Shown here piece after piece: positions 31,972-40,331 of a stretch of DNA of 64,000 bases. The notes below the pieces were generated by a model. It was not told the DNA's origin. It saw nothing but the letters and a program-made list of their open reading frames with translations, and searched no databases. Each line of letters begins with the position of its first letter. Positions within the stretch are counted from its first letter, which is position 1. The stretch covers positions 186,001 through 250,000 of the forward strand of contig NZ_JACIBU010000001.1 in the NCBI RefSeq assembly GCF_014195485.1, read 5' to 3'. The DNA comes from Modestobacter versicolor. GTDB lineage: Bacteria > Actinomycetota > Actinomycetes > Mycobacteriales > Geodermatophilaceae. Made by a program: the position numbers and the translations under genes.

Positions 31972-34900
31972 ATGTCAGCCGTGCCCGTCCGCATCTGCCT
32001 GCTCGGCCCGGTCGCCGTGCTCGGCGAGGACGGGCAGCCGGTCGACGTCGGCGGCCCGCGCGCCCGTGCCCTGCTGGCCCGGCTGGCGGTCGAGCCCGGC
32101 CGGGTCGTCGGCCTGGACACGCTGATCGAGGCGGTCTGGGACGCCGACCCGCCGGCCGCCCCGGGCAACGCCGTCCAGGCGCTGGTGTCCAGGCTGCGCC
32201 GGGCGCTGCCCGCGGTGCCGCTGCGCGCCCAGGCGCACGGGTACCTGCTCGACCTGCCCGCCGACGCGGTCGACGCCGGCCGGTTCGAGGCGCTGGTCGC
32301 CCGCGCGCGGGAGGACCGCGACCCCGACCGCGCGCTGGCGCTGCTGCGGGAGGCGGAGCAGCTGTGGCGGGGGCCGGCGCTGGCCGACCTGCGCGACCTG
32401 GCGTTCACCGGCCCGCTGGCCGCCCGCTGGGACGAGCTGCGGCTCACCGCGGCCGAGCAGCGGCTCGGCGGCGAGCTGGAGCGCGGCCGCGCGGCAGCGG
32501 CGCTCGCCGAGCTGGAGGAGCTGGTCGCCGCGCACCCGCTGCGCGAGCCGCTCTGCCTGCTGCAGGTGCGGGCCCTGGCCCGGCTCGGCCGCTCGGCGGA
32601 GGCGCTGGCCGCCTACGAGCGCTGCCGCGACCGGCTGGCCGACGAGCTGGGCATGGACCCGTCCGCGGCGCTGCAGGCCGAGCACCTCGCCGTCCTGCGC
32701 GGTGGGGCATCGGCACCACCCCGGGATGGCGGCCCGCTGCGCACCCCGCTGACCAGCTTCCGCGGCCGCGACGGCGAGCTGGAGGCGGTCGCCGGGCTGC
32801 TCGACGGCGGGCGGCTGGTCACCCTGCTGGGCCCGGGCGGCGCGGGCAAGACCCGGCTGGCGCTGGAGGCCGCGCACCGGCGCCGGGCCGACGTGCCGGA
32901 CGGCGTGTGGTGGGTCGAGCTGGCCCCGGTCGCCGACGCCCGGCTGCTGCCCGCGGCGGTGCTGTCCGCGGTTGGGCAGCGCGAGGGCACGTCGCTGGAG
33001 CGGGTGCCCACCCTGGTCGAGGCCAGCGCCCGGCTGCAGGAGACGTTCGCCGACCGGCGGGCGCTGCTGGTGCTCGACAACTGCGAGCACCTGGTCGCGG
33101 CGGTCGCCGCGTTCACCGACGACCTGCTCGGGCACTGCCCCCGGCTGCAGGTGCTCACCACCAGCCGCGAGCCGCTCGGGATCCCGGGGGAGGCGGTGCT
33201 GCCGGTCGGCCCGCTGGAGGTGCCCGCTGCCGACGACGAGGCCGCCGCCGGCTCACCGGTGGTCCAGCTGTTCGCCGACCGGGCCGCGGCGGTGCGCCCG
33301 GACTTCGCCGTCACGCCGGCGACGCTGCCGGCCGTGCTGGAGGTCTGCCGCCGGCTGGACGGCATGCCGCTGGCGCTCGAGCTCGCCGCGGCCCGGCTGC
33401 GCACCCTGGGCATCGGGCAGATCGCCGCCCGGCTGGACGACCGGTTCTCGCTGCTCACCGGGGGCAGTCGGGTGGCGCTCCCGCGGCACCAGACGCTGCG
33501 CGCGGTGGTCGAGTGGAGCTGGGAGGCCCTGGACGAGCGCGAGCAGGAGGTCGCCCGGCGGCTGTCGGTCTTCGCCGGCGGGGCCACGCTGGACACCGCC
33601 GAGCAGGTCTGCGGCGACCCGGGCTGGGGCACCGGAGCGGTGCTGGACGCGATCACCGGGCTGGTCGAGAAGTCGATGCTGCTCGCGGTCGCCGAGGACG
33701 GCCAGGACGGCGGTGTCCGGTACCGGATGCTGGAGACGATCCGCGCCTACGCCGGCGAGCAGCTCACCGCGGCGGGGGAGCGCAGCCGGGTCGAGGCCGC
33801 CCAGACCGCGTGGTGCCTGCAGCTGGTCGACGAGCTGGACCCGCAGCTGCGCGGCACCGGCCAGCTGGCCGCGCTGCAGCGGATGCACGCCGAGCACGAC
33901 GGGCTGCTGGCGGTGCTGCAGCGCTGCGTGGCCGCCGGGGACGGGGAGGCCGCCGTCCACCTGGGCGCCCGGCTCAGCTGGTACTGGCTGCTCACCGGCC
34001 GGCAGGTGGCCGCGGGCCGCTGGCTGACCGAGGTGATCAGCGTGCCCGGCGGGTCACCGGCGCTGCGCGCGATGTGCGAGGCGTTCAGCGCCATGGGCCG
34101 GGCGGAGGGCGGTGACTGGCAGTCGGCGGTGCCGGCGCTGCGGGCGATCGGCGACCTGCCGCCCGAGCGCACCTACCGGTCGACCGAGCCGCTGGGGGCG
34201 CTGGCCTGGGCGATCGCGATGGTGTTCTCCGGCGACTTCCGCTCGCTCGAGGCGCTCCTGCTGCTCGAGGGCCACCCGGACCGGTGGGTGGTGGCCGCGG
34301 CGCGGGCCATCCGGGCGCAGCTCGCGGAGAACCTCGGCGAGCTGCACGGCATGGCCGAGGACCTGCGGGAGGCGCACGCCGAGTTCGTGCGGCTCGGCGA
34401 CCGCTGGGGCCGCTCCTTCACCGCGGCCGCGCTCGGCGGGCTGAGCTCGGTCGACGGCGACGCGGCGGGCGCGATCGGGTGGCTCACGGAGGCCGTCGAG
34501 CTGTCCGAGGAGCTCGGCACCACCGACGACACCCCGATGATGCGGATCCGGCTGGCGATGGCGTACGCGCTCGCCGGTGACCTCGTGCGGGCGGATGCCG
34601 AGGTGGCGCAGGTGCTCGCCGAGCTGAGCCGCGACGGGGGTCTGCACCTGGCCGGCGCCGAGGCCGCGGCCGGCGCGTTCGCCCTGCTGGCCGGCCGGCT
34701 GGACGACGCCGAGCGGTGGCACCGCCTGGCGCTGGAGCACGTGCGGGCCACCAGCGGTGGGCCGCCGCAGATCGAGGCGATGGTGCTCGCCGGCACGACC
34801 GGGGTGCTGGCCGCCCGCGCCGAACGGGAGCCCGCGGCGGCATCCGATCTGATCACCGAGGCGTACCGGCTCCTGGAGCCGGCGCTGCGGCTGGCCGTGG

Positions 34901-35226
34901 AGGGGGCTGGTGACATGCCGGTCGCGGCGAACGTGGTGCTGGCCCGGGCCGCGGTCGTCGGGGTCGACGGTGACCACGAGCAGGCCGCCCGCCTGCTGGG
35001 CATGGCGACCGCGGTCCGCGGCCGGCGCGACCTCGGCGACCTGGGGGCGCGGGTCACCGAGCAGCGGCTGCGCGCCGCGCTGGGCGACCCGGAGTTCGAC
35101 CGGCTGCGGGCCGCCGGTGAGGCCGTCCCCCGCGACGAGGTGCTCGCCGGGCTGGGGGTCGACCCCACCGGCGGCTGGCGCCCGGTGCCGGTGCCGGCCG
35201 ACGGGGGTCAGACCCGGCGCCGGTAG
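31972..35226 (+). CDS. AfsR/SARP-type regulator with BTAD, NB-ARC ATPase and TPR-like region
   Basis: 1084 residues. Residues 1 to about 95 form an OmpR-like winged helix (VRICLLGPVAVLGEDG to ALPAVPLRAQAHGYLLDLP). The bacterial transcriptional activation domain runs from about 96 to 245 (DAGRFEALVARAREDRDPDRALALLREAEQLW to ELGMDPSAAL). An ATPase domain follows with P-loop LLGPGGAGKTRLAL near residue 285 and Walker B RALLVLDNCEHL near 363. The last 450 residues are helical repeats. Such proteins activate secondary-metabolite, export or stress genes by binding direct repeats with about 11-bp spacing. Five repeats of that spacing occur upstream of the convergent ABC exporter genes. The 3' end overlaps the exporter permease gene by 19 bases. 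Confidence 0.88.
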   Translation: MSAVPVRICLLGPVAVLGEDGQPVDVGGPRARALLARLAVEPGRVVGLDTLIEAVWDADPPAAPGNAVQALVSRLRRALPAVPLRAQAHGYLLDLPADAVDAGRFEALVARAREDRDPDRALALLREAEQLWRGPALADLRDLAFTGPLAARWDELRLTAAEQRLGGELERGRAAAALAELEELVAAHPLREPLCLLQVRALARLGRSAEALAAYERCRDRLADELGMDPSAALQAEHLAVLRGGASAPPRDGGPLRTPLTSFRGRDGELEAVAGLLDGGRLVTLLGPGGAGKTRLALEAAHRRRADVPDGVWWVELAPVADARLLPAAVLSAVGQREGTSLERVPTLVEASARLQETFADRRALLVLDNCEHLVAAVAAFTDDLLGHCPRLQVLTTSREPLGIPGEAVLPVGPLEVPAADDEAAAGSPVVQLFADRAAAVRPDFAVTPATLPAVLEVCRRLDGMPLALELAAARLRTLGIGQIAARLDDRFSLLTGGSRVALPRHQTLRAVVEWSWEALDEREQEVARRLSVFAGGATLDTAEQVCGDPGWGTGAVLDAITGLVEKSMLLAVAEDGQDGGVRYRMLETIRAYAGEQLTAAGERSRVEAAQTAWCLQLVDELDPQLRGTGQLAALQRMHAEHDGLLAVLQRCVAAGDGEAAVHLGARLSWYWLLTGRQVAAGRWLTEVISVPGGSPALRAMCEAFSAMGRAEGGDWQSAVPALRAIGDLPPERTYRSTEPLGALAWAIAMVFSGDFRSLEALLLLEGHPDRWVVAAARAIRAQLAENLGELHGMAEDLREAHAEFVRLGDRWGRSFTAAALGGLSSVDGDAAGAIGWLTEAVELSEELGTTDDTPMMRIRLAMAYALAGDLVRADAEVAQVLAELSRDGGLHLAGAEAAAGAFALLAGRLDDAERWHRLALEHVRATSGGPPQIEAMVLAGTTGVLAARAEREPAAASDLITEAYRLLEPALRLAVEGAGDMPVAANVVLARAAVVGVDGDHEQAARLLGMATAVRGRRDLGDLGARVTEQRLRAALGDPEFDRLRAAGEAVPRDEVLAGLGVDPTGGWRPVPVPADGGQTRRR

Positions 35227-36026
35227 GCCCGCATCGCCAGCGGCACGAAGACCACCAGCAGGACCGCGCCCCAGCCCGCCGTCCAGGCCAGCGGCTCGGC
35301 CACCGGCCCCCCGAGCAGCAGTCCCCGGACCGTGTCGATCAGGTGGGTCACCGGGTTGTTGCGGGTGAAGCCCTGCAGCCAGCCGGGCAGGGTGTCGACC
35401 GCGACCAGCGCCGAGCTGCCGAAGGTGAGCGGGAACATCGCCAGGAAGCCGATGCCCTGCACCGCGCCGGCCGAGCGGACCGTGAGCCCGATCCAGACGA
35501 ACACCCAGGACAGGCACATGGCGAAGGCGATGGCCACGACCACGGCCAGCAGCAGGGCGGGGAGGCCCTCCGTCGTCCGGAAGCCGAGCGCCGTGACGAA
35601 GGCCAGCAGCACGACGATCGCCGTCAGGTAGCGGACGACGTCGGCGACCACCGCGCCGACCAGCGGGGCCGATCGGGCGATCGGCAGGCTGCGGAACCGG
35701 TCGAACACGCCCTTGGTGATGTCGTTGTTCAGCGCGACCCCGATGCCGCCGGTGGCGAACATCAGCGTCTGCGCCAGGATGCCGGGCACCAGGTAGGTCA
35801 GGTAGTCGCGCCAGTCGCCGGCGATCGCGCCGCCGAAGACGAACACGAACAGCACCGTGAAGATGATCGGCTGCAGGCTGACGTCCATCAGCGCCTCGGG
35901 CTGGTGGCGGATCTTCACCACGTTGCGCCAGGCGAGCGTGAGCGACTGCTGCACCGCGGAGCTGCCAGTGGCCCGGGCGGCCGGGCGCGGTGCGGTGGTC
36001 GGGGGTGCGGCGGTGGCGGTGGTCAT
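35208..36026 (-). CDS. ABC-2 type exporter permease (DrrB-like)
   Basis: 272 residues with six membrane helices. A polar Ala/Thr/Pro-rich N-terminus precedes QSLTLAWRNVVKIRHQPEALMDVSLQPIIFTVLFVFVFGGAI, the standard ABC-2 entry; YLVPGILAQTLMFATGGIGVALNNDITKGVFDRFRSLPIARSAPL holds the cytoplasmic loop that couples to the ATPase. The DrrB family exports antibiotics or lipids (doxorubicin, phthiocerol). ATG overlaps the stop of the ATPase gene (ATGA), so the two are co-translated. The cargo is not evident; no biosynthesis genes are adjacent. Confidence 0.88.
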   Translation of the reverse strand: MTTATAAPPTTAPRPAARATGSSAVQQSLTLAWRNVVKIRHQPEALMDVSLQPIIFTVLFVFVFGGAIAGDWRDYLTYLVPGILAQTLMFATGGIGVALNNDITKGVFDRFRSLPIARSAPLVGAVVADVVRYLTAIVVLLAFVTALGFRTTEGLPALLLAVVVAIAFAMCLSWVFVWIGLTVRSAGAVQGIGFLAMFPLTFGSSALVAVDTLPGWLQGFTRNNPVTHLIDTVRGLLLGGPVAEPLAWTAGWGAVLLVVFVPLAMRAYRRRV

Positions 36027-36997
36027 GCCAGGGCCTCCTGTCGGGTGTCGGTGGGGGTCTCGTCCTCGGCGCCGTGGCCGGTGAGGGCGAAGAAGACGTC
36101 GTCCAGGCTGGGCAGCCGGACGGCGAGCTCGGAGACGGCGATGCCCTGGGTGGTGAGCCGGTCCAGGACGGCGCCGAGCAGCGCCTCGCTGGGCACGGGC
36201 ACCGAGGAGGTGCCGCGGGAGTCGGTGGTGGGCACCGCGCCGCTGACCTGCTCCAGCACCTCGAGCACGCGGGGGGAGTCGGCGCGGTCGCGGGGGCGGA
36301 CGGTGAGCGTCTGCGCGCCGGTGCGCGCCTTGAGCTCGTCGCTGGTGCCGCGGGCCACCACCCTGCCGGAGTCGAAGACGACGATGTCGTCGGCGAGCTC
36401 GTCGGCCTCCTCCAGGTACTGGGTGGTGAGCAGCACGGTGGTGCCGTCGTCGACCAGGCCGCGGACGGTGTCCCACACCCCGTTGCGGCTGCGCGGGTCC
36501 AGCCCGGTGGTCGGCTCGTCGAGGAAGAGCACCCGCGGGCGGTTGACCAGGCTGGCCGCGAGGTCCAGCCGGCGCCGCATGCCACCGGAGTAGGTCTTCG
36601 CCGAGCGGCCGCCGGCGTCGGTGAGGCTGAACTGGGCGAGCAGCTCGGTGGCCCGGGCGTGCGCCTCGGGCCGGGAGAGCCCGAGCAGCCGGCCGATCAT
36701 CACCAGGTTCTGCCGGCCGGTGAGGTCCTCGTCGACCGAGGCGTACTGGCCGGTCAGGCCGATCAGCTCGCGCACCCGGTCGGGCTCGGTGGCGACGTCG
36801 TGGCCGCAGATCCGGGCGCTGCCGGAGTCGGCGCGGAGCAGGGTGGCCAGCACCCGGACCGCGGTCGTCTTGCCGGCGCCGTTGGGGCCGAGGACGCCGA
36901 GGACCGTGCCGGCCGGGGCGGACAGGTCGACCCCGGCCAGCGCGCGGGTGTCGCCGTAGCTGAGCTCGAGGCCGGTGGCCTCGATCGTGTTCTCCAT
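36023..36997 (-). CDS. ABC exporter ATPase (DrrA-like)
   Basis: 324 residues. Walker A GPNGAGKTT at about residues 38-46, signature YSGGMRRRLDLAASL near 140, Walker B VLFLDEPTTGLDP near 160, H-loop replaced by Gln in LLTTQYLEEADELADDI, as is common in DrrA proteins. The last 100 residues form the DrrA C-terminal regulatory domain that tethers the permease. The ATG at 36997 has AGGAGG upstream. Five tandem repeats lie 45 to 97 bases before the start. With the permease it makes a two-gene exporter. Confidence 0.92.
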   Translation of the reverse strand: MENTIEATGLELSYGDTRALAGVDLSAPAGTVLGVLGPNGAGKTTAVRVLATLLRADSGSARICGHDVATEPDRVRELIGLTGQYASVDEDLTGRQNLVMIGRLLGLSRPEAHARATELLAQFSLTDAGGRSAKTYSGGMRRRLDLAASLVNRPRVLFLDEPTTGLDPRSRNGVWDTVRGLVDDGTTVLLTTQYLEEADELADDIVVFDSGRVVARGTSDELKARTGAQTLTVRPRDRADSPRVLEVLEQVSGAVPTTDSRGTSSVPVPSEALLGAVLDRLTTQGIAVSELAVRLPSLDDVFFALTGHGAEDETPTDTRQEALA

Positions 36998-37041
36998 CGG
37001 TCCTCCTGGACGTCGGTGTGTGCACCGCAGAGGGTCGGCGG

Positions 37042-37094
37042 CGGCGCTGACGCGGCACCGACGGCGCACTGACGCCCGCTGACACGCGCTGACG
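37042..37094 (-). repeat. Five tandem 10-11 bp repeats, candidate SARP binding site
   Basis: Read on the minus strand from 37094 downward, five consecutive units begin CGTCAGCG, TGTCAGCG, CGTCAGTG, CGTCGGTG and CGTCAGCG, at intervals of 10, 10, 11 and 11 bases (consensus YGTCRGYG). They face the DrrA gene and end 45 bases before its ATG. SARP regulators of the AfsR/ActII-ORF4 type bind heptamer direct repeats at about 11 bp, and such a regulator gene is the next one convergent. On the other side the site lies close to the GTG of the zinc-finger gene at 37110. Confidence 0.65.
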
Positions 37095-37109
37095 GGGCAC
37101 GATGGGCCG

Positions 37110-37442
37110 GTGACGGCAGCACAGGACCTGGCCCGGACCCGGGCGGAGACCCTCGCGCAGATCGCGGCGCTCACCGCGGAGTTCGACGAGGTCGTGGCGG
37201 CATCGGCGTCGTCCAACGCCGACGACGAGCACGACCCGGAGGGGGCGACGATCGCCTTCGAGCGGCAGCAGGTCGCCGCGCTGCTGGACCAGGCGCGGCA
37301 GCGGCTGGTCGACGTCGACGACGCGCTGGCCCGCGCGGCGGCGGGCGACTACGGCCGGTGTGCGGAGTGCGGCCGGGAGATCGCCGCCGAACGGCTCGCC
37401 GCCCGGCCGCAGGCCCGCACCTGCATCGACTGCGCGCGCTGA
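37110..37442 (+). CDS. TraR/DksA-type zinc-finger protein
   Basis: 110 residues. An N-terminal coiled-coil-like part (RTRAETLAQIAALTAEFDEVV, then IAFERQQVAALLDQARQRLVDVDDALARAA) ends in CAECGREIAAERLAARPQARTCIDC, a four-cysteine finger C-x2-C...C-x2-C of the DksA/TraR type. Relatives bind in the RNA polymerase secondary channel (DksA, TraR), or act in other ways in actinobacteria (RbpA is different). The GTG lies 6 bases after CACGAT. Its stop TGA overlaps the ATG of the peptidase gene, so the two are coupled although unrelated in function. Confidence 0.85.
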   Translation: MTAAQDLARTRAETLAQIAALTAEFDEVVAASASSNADDEHDPEGATIAFERQQVAALLDQARQRLVDVDDALARAAAGDYGRCAECGREIAAERLAARPQARTCIDCAR

Positions 37443-38386
37443 TGCCGCCGCAGGTCGAGCCGTACGAGACCGGGATGCTCGACGTCGGCGACGGGCACTC
37501 GCTGTACTGGGAGGTCCTCGGCAACCCCGACGGAAAGCCGGCGGTGATGCTGCACGGCGGCCCCGGGGCCGGTGGCACCCCGGGCATGCGGCGGGCGTTC
37601 GACCCGGCGCACTGGCGGATCGTGATCTTCGACCAGCGCAACAGCGGGCGGAGCACCCCCTACGCCGGTGACCCGGAGGTCGACCTGTCGGCCAACACGA
37701 CCCCGCACCTGGTCGCCGACGTCGAGCGGCTGCGCGAGCACCTGGGCATCGACCGCTGGCTGGTGTGGGGCGGGTCGTGGGGCGTGACGCTGGGGCTGGC
37801 CTACGCGCAGGCGCACCCGGAGCGGGTGACCGAGCTGGTGCTGGTCGCGATCACCTCCGGCGACCGGCGGGAGACCGACTGGATCACCCGGGACATGGGC
37901 CGGGTGTTCCCGCGCGAGTGGGAGCGGTTCCGGGACGGCGTGCCCGCGGCCGAGCCGGACGGCGACCTGGCCGCCGCCTACAGCCGGCTGCTGCACGACC
38001 CGGACCCCGCCGTCCGCGCGAAGGCCGCGCAGGACTGGTGCGACTGGGAGGACGTGCACATCTCCCTCGCCCCGGACGCCGCACCGCGGTTGTCGCTACG
38101 GCCGCCGGAGTTCCAGCTCTGCTTCGCCCGGGTGGTCACCCACTACTGGGCCCACGGCTGCTTCCTGGCGCCGGGCCAGCTGCTCCGGGATGCCGGCCGG
38201 CTGGCCGGCATCCCGGGGGTGATGGTGCACGGCCGCTACGACGTCAGCGGCCCGCTGGAGACCGCGTGGCAGCTGCACCGGGCGTGGCCGGGCAGCGAGC
38301 TGGTCGTCATCGGCGACGCCGGGCACTCGAGCGCGAGCATGGGCCCGGCCATCGGCGCGGCGATCGAGCGGTTCGCCGGCCGCTGA
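37442..38386 (+). CDS. Proline iminopeptidase (S33 alpha/beta hydrolase)
   Basis: 314 residues, the usual size. It removes N-terminal proline from peptides. GMLDVGDGHSLYWEVLGNPDGKPAVMLHGGPGAG with the HGGPG oxyanion motif, FDQRNSGRS, nucleophile Ser112 in GGSWG, and the C-terminal HGRYDVSGP with catalytic Asp and DAGHS with catalytic His. The family's prolyl-binding residues near the Glu of the cap (WEDVHISL region) are present. The ATG overlaps the stop of the zinc-finger gene. In mammals and bacteria the substrate is Pro-Xaa; here it would serve peptide or proline turnover, together with the proline dehydrogenase elsewhere in the window. Confidence 0.93.
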   Translation: MPPQVEPYETGMLDVGDGHSLYWEVLGNPDGKPAVMLHGGPGAGGTPGMRRAFDPAHWRIVIFDQRNSGRSTPYAGDPEVDLSANTTPHLVADVERLREHLGIDRWLVWGGSWGVTLGLAYAQAHPERVTELVLVAITSGDRRETDWITRDMGRVFPREWERFRDGVPAAEPDGDLAAAYSRLLHDPDPAVRAKAAQDWCDWEDVHISLAPDAAPRLSLRPPEFQLCFARVVTHYWAHGCFLAPGQLLRDAGRLAGIPGVMVHGRYDVSGPLETAWQLHRAWPGSELVVIGDAGHSSASMGPAIGAAIERFAGR

Positions 38387-38411
38387 CCGGTCGCGTCCAG
38401 ATGCGGCCCGC

Positions 38412-38439
38412 TGCGGTGTCCGGCGCTCCGGTCACCGCA
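38412..38439. terminator. Hairpin between convergent genes
   Basis: TGCGGTG at 38412-38418 pairs with CACCGCA at 38433-38439, and CCGG at 38420-38423 pairs with CCGG at 38428-38431, giving an 11-bp stem with one T-T mismatch and a 4-base loop. It lies 25 bases after the peptidase stop and 42 bases before the minus-strand GT2 stop. Confidence 0.55.
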
Positions 38440-38480
38440 CTGAGCCGTATCTCGACGAGCCCCCGCCGACCGCCGCAGGC

Positions 38481-39416
38481 TCAGCTGACGTAGCGGCGGG
38501 CGTTCGAGTTCTTCTGCGCGTCCTCGAGCGCGGCGAACCGGGCCTCGGCGTGCGGCGGGAGCACCCGGCGCTCGCGCAGCACCCACGGCATCCCGCGGAC
38601 GGCGGCGAGCAGCCCGCGCGCGGTGACCCGGTCGCGCGGGACGGTGCGCAGCAGGTGCACGGTGCGCCGGAGCGCCGGCCGGACCGGGCGGCGCAGCCAC
38701 GTCGTCCAGAGGGTGTTGCGGATGCCGTCGGCCCGGCGTTTGTGCGGGTCGCGGGCGGTGCTGGCCTGGTGGTGGATCGTCAGGCTGGGCAGGTAGCAGA
38801 GCTCCCACCCGCGGGCGGCGAGGTCGCCGGCCATCAGCTCCTCCTCACCGCCCAGCCACAGCCGGTCGTTGAAGCCGCCGACCTCGTCGAAGGCGTCGCG
38901 GCGCAGCACGCTCGCCCCGGCCAGGAAGCTGCCCAGCGCTGGGCCGGGGAGCCAGTCGGCGCCGACGACGGGTGAGTCGCGCAGCTCGGCGACGATCGGG
39001 TCCTCGACCCCGCCGGGCTCGACCAGGATCCGCGCGGTGAGGACGGCGAGCCGGGGGTGGGCGTCCAGCGCGTCCGCGGCGGTGCGCAGCGAGCCCGGGT
39101 CCCACCAGGTGTCGTCGTCGCAGAAGGCGACGTAGGGGGTGTCCAGCCGGGCGACGCCGAGGTTGCGGCCGACCGCGCCCAGGTTGGTGGGGCTGGCGAT
39201 CAGCTCGACCCAGGGGTGCTGCTCGCGGACGGCGGCCGCGGTGCCGTCGGTGGAGCCGTTGTCGACCACCACGACGTGCGGCTGCTCGGGGAGCTGGCGC
39301 AGCCGGGAGAGCGCCAGCAGCAGCTCGTCCCGGCGCTGGTGGGTGATCACGACGACCGCGACCCGGGGGTCGGGCCCGGAGCCGGTGGTGACCGGTTCGG
39401 CCAGCTCGCTGGTCAC
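38481..39416 (-). CDS. Family 2 glycosyltransferase
   Basis: 311 residues. The GT-A domain starts VAVVVITHQRRDELLLALSRL, has VVVDNGSTDGTAAAVRE and the metal/nucleotide DXD-type motif FCDDDTWW, then LGGEEELMAGDLAARGWELCYLPSLTIHHQ as acceptor and catalytic region. No membrane helix is predicted, so it works at the cytoplasmic face. The GTG overlaps the stop of the upstream GT2 gene (GTGA). The two GT2 proteins share about the same layout and many motifs, and are likely an old duplication. The sugar donor and acceptor are unknown. Confidence 0.88.
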   Translation of the reverse strand: MTSELAEPVTTGSGPDPRVAVVVITHQRRDELLLALSRLRQLPEQPHVVVVDNGSTDGTAAAVREQHPWVELIASPTNLGAVGRNLGVARLDTPYVAFCDDDTWWDPGSLRTAADALDAHPRLAVLTARILVEPGGVEDPIVAELRDSPVVGADWLPGPALGSFLAGASVLRRDAFDEVGGFNDRLWLGGEEELMAGDLAARGWELCYLPSLTIHHQASTARDPHKRRADGIRNTLWTTWLRRPVRPALRRTVHLLRTVPRDRVTARGLLAAVRGMPWVLRERRVLPPHAEARFAALEDAQKNSNARRYVS

Positions 39417-40270
39417 CGGGACAGCTCCCGGACGCCGGCCATCACCGGGCGGGGCAGCACCCGGCGGCGGCGCAGGGCGGCGGGCACCCGGGGGACGGCG
39501 CCGACCAGCCCGCGCCAGCCGGGACGACCGGCCCCGGCGGCCCGGACCAGCTGGCCGAGCAGGTCGCGCAGCGGGTAGCGCATCAGCGCGGTGAGCACCC
39601 GGCTGCGCCAGATCCCGGCCTGGCGGACCGTGTTCGGGTCGCGGCTCGTCGACGGGTGGTGGTGGACGGTGACCTCATCGACGTAGGCCAGCCCCCAGCC
39701 GGCGGCGGCGAGGTCGAGGGCCAGCCGCTCCTCCTCGCCGGGGAAGCGGACGACCGGGTCGAAGCCGCCGACGGCGGTGAAGGCCTCAGTTCGCACCAGG
39801 GCGGCGCAGGCGACGAAGCCGAGCAGCGAGGGGCCGGGCAGGTCGGGATCGGTGCCGAGCGGGCTGGCGGCCATCTCGGTGCAGACCGGGTCGAGCTCCT
39901 CCTCGGTGCCGACCAGGATCCGGGCGGCGAGCAGGCCCAGCCGCGGGTGCGCGCGCATGATCTCCGCGGCGCGGGCCAGGTCGCCAGGCGCCCACCAGGA
40001 GTCGTCGTCGGTGAAGGCCACGAAGGGGGTGCCGGCCCGGGCGGTGCCCAGGGTGCGGGCGACGGCGCCGGCGTTGCGGTCCAGCGGGACGACGGTGACG
40101 TCGGGGTGGGCGGCGCGGACCGCCTCGACCGTGCCGTCGGTGGAGGCGTTGTCGACAAGGACGACGGGGGCCTCGTGCCGGGGCAGGCTGGCGAGCAGGT
40201 CGGCGCGGCGGTTGCGACTGGCGACCACGCAGGTCACCGCCGGGCGCGGTGGGTGGAGCTCAGTGATCAC
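39413..40270 (-). CDS. Family 2 glycosyltransferase
   Basis: 285 residues from the GTG at 40270. AVTCVVASRNRRADLLASLPRH, VVLVDNASTDGTVEAVRAA, FTDDDSWWAPG (DXD-type) and PGEEERLALDLAAAGWGLAYVDEVTVHHH are the GT2 motifs, matching the downstream GT2 protein closely. The GTG at 40270 has CAGGCT 6 bases upstream on the minus strand (40282 down to 40277); an ATG at 40288 would add six residues and lie upstream of that hexamer's start site, so I prefer GTG. A 61-bp gap separates it from the toroid protein gene, so the two GT2 genes may have their own promoter. Confidence 0.86.
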   Translation of the reverse strand: MITELHPPRPAVTCVVASRNRRADLLASLPRHEAPVVLVDNASTDGTVEAVRAAHPDVTVVPLDRNAGAVARTLGTARAGTPFVAFTDDDSWWAPGDLARAAEIMRAHPRLGLLAARILVGTEEELDPVCTEMAASPLGTDPDLPGPSLLGFVACAALVRTEAFTAVGGFDPVVRFPGEEERLALDLAAAGWGLAYVDEVTVHHHPSTSRDPNTVRQAGIWRSRVLTALMRYPLRDLLGQLVRAAGAGRPGWRGLVGAVPRVPAALRRRRVLPRPVMAGVRELSR

Positions 40271-40331
40271 CCCTGCAGCCTGCCCCATCCGTGCTCCAGT
40301 CAACCCAGGAGCTGCCGCACACCCCAGCTGT

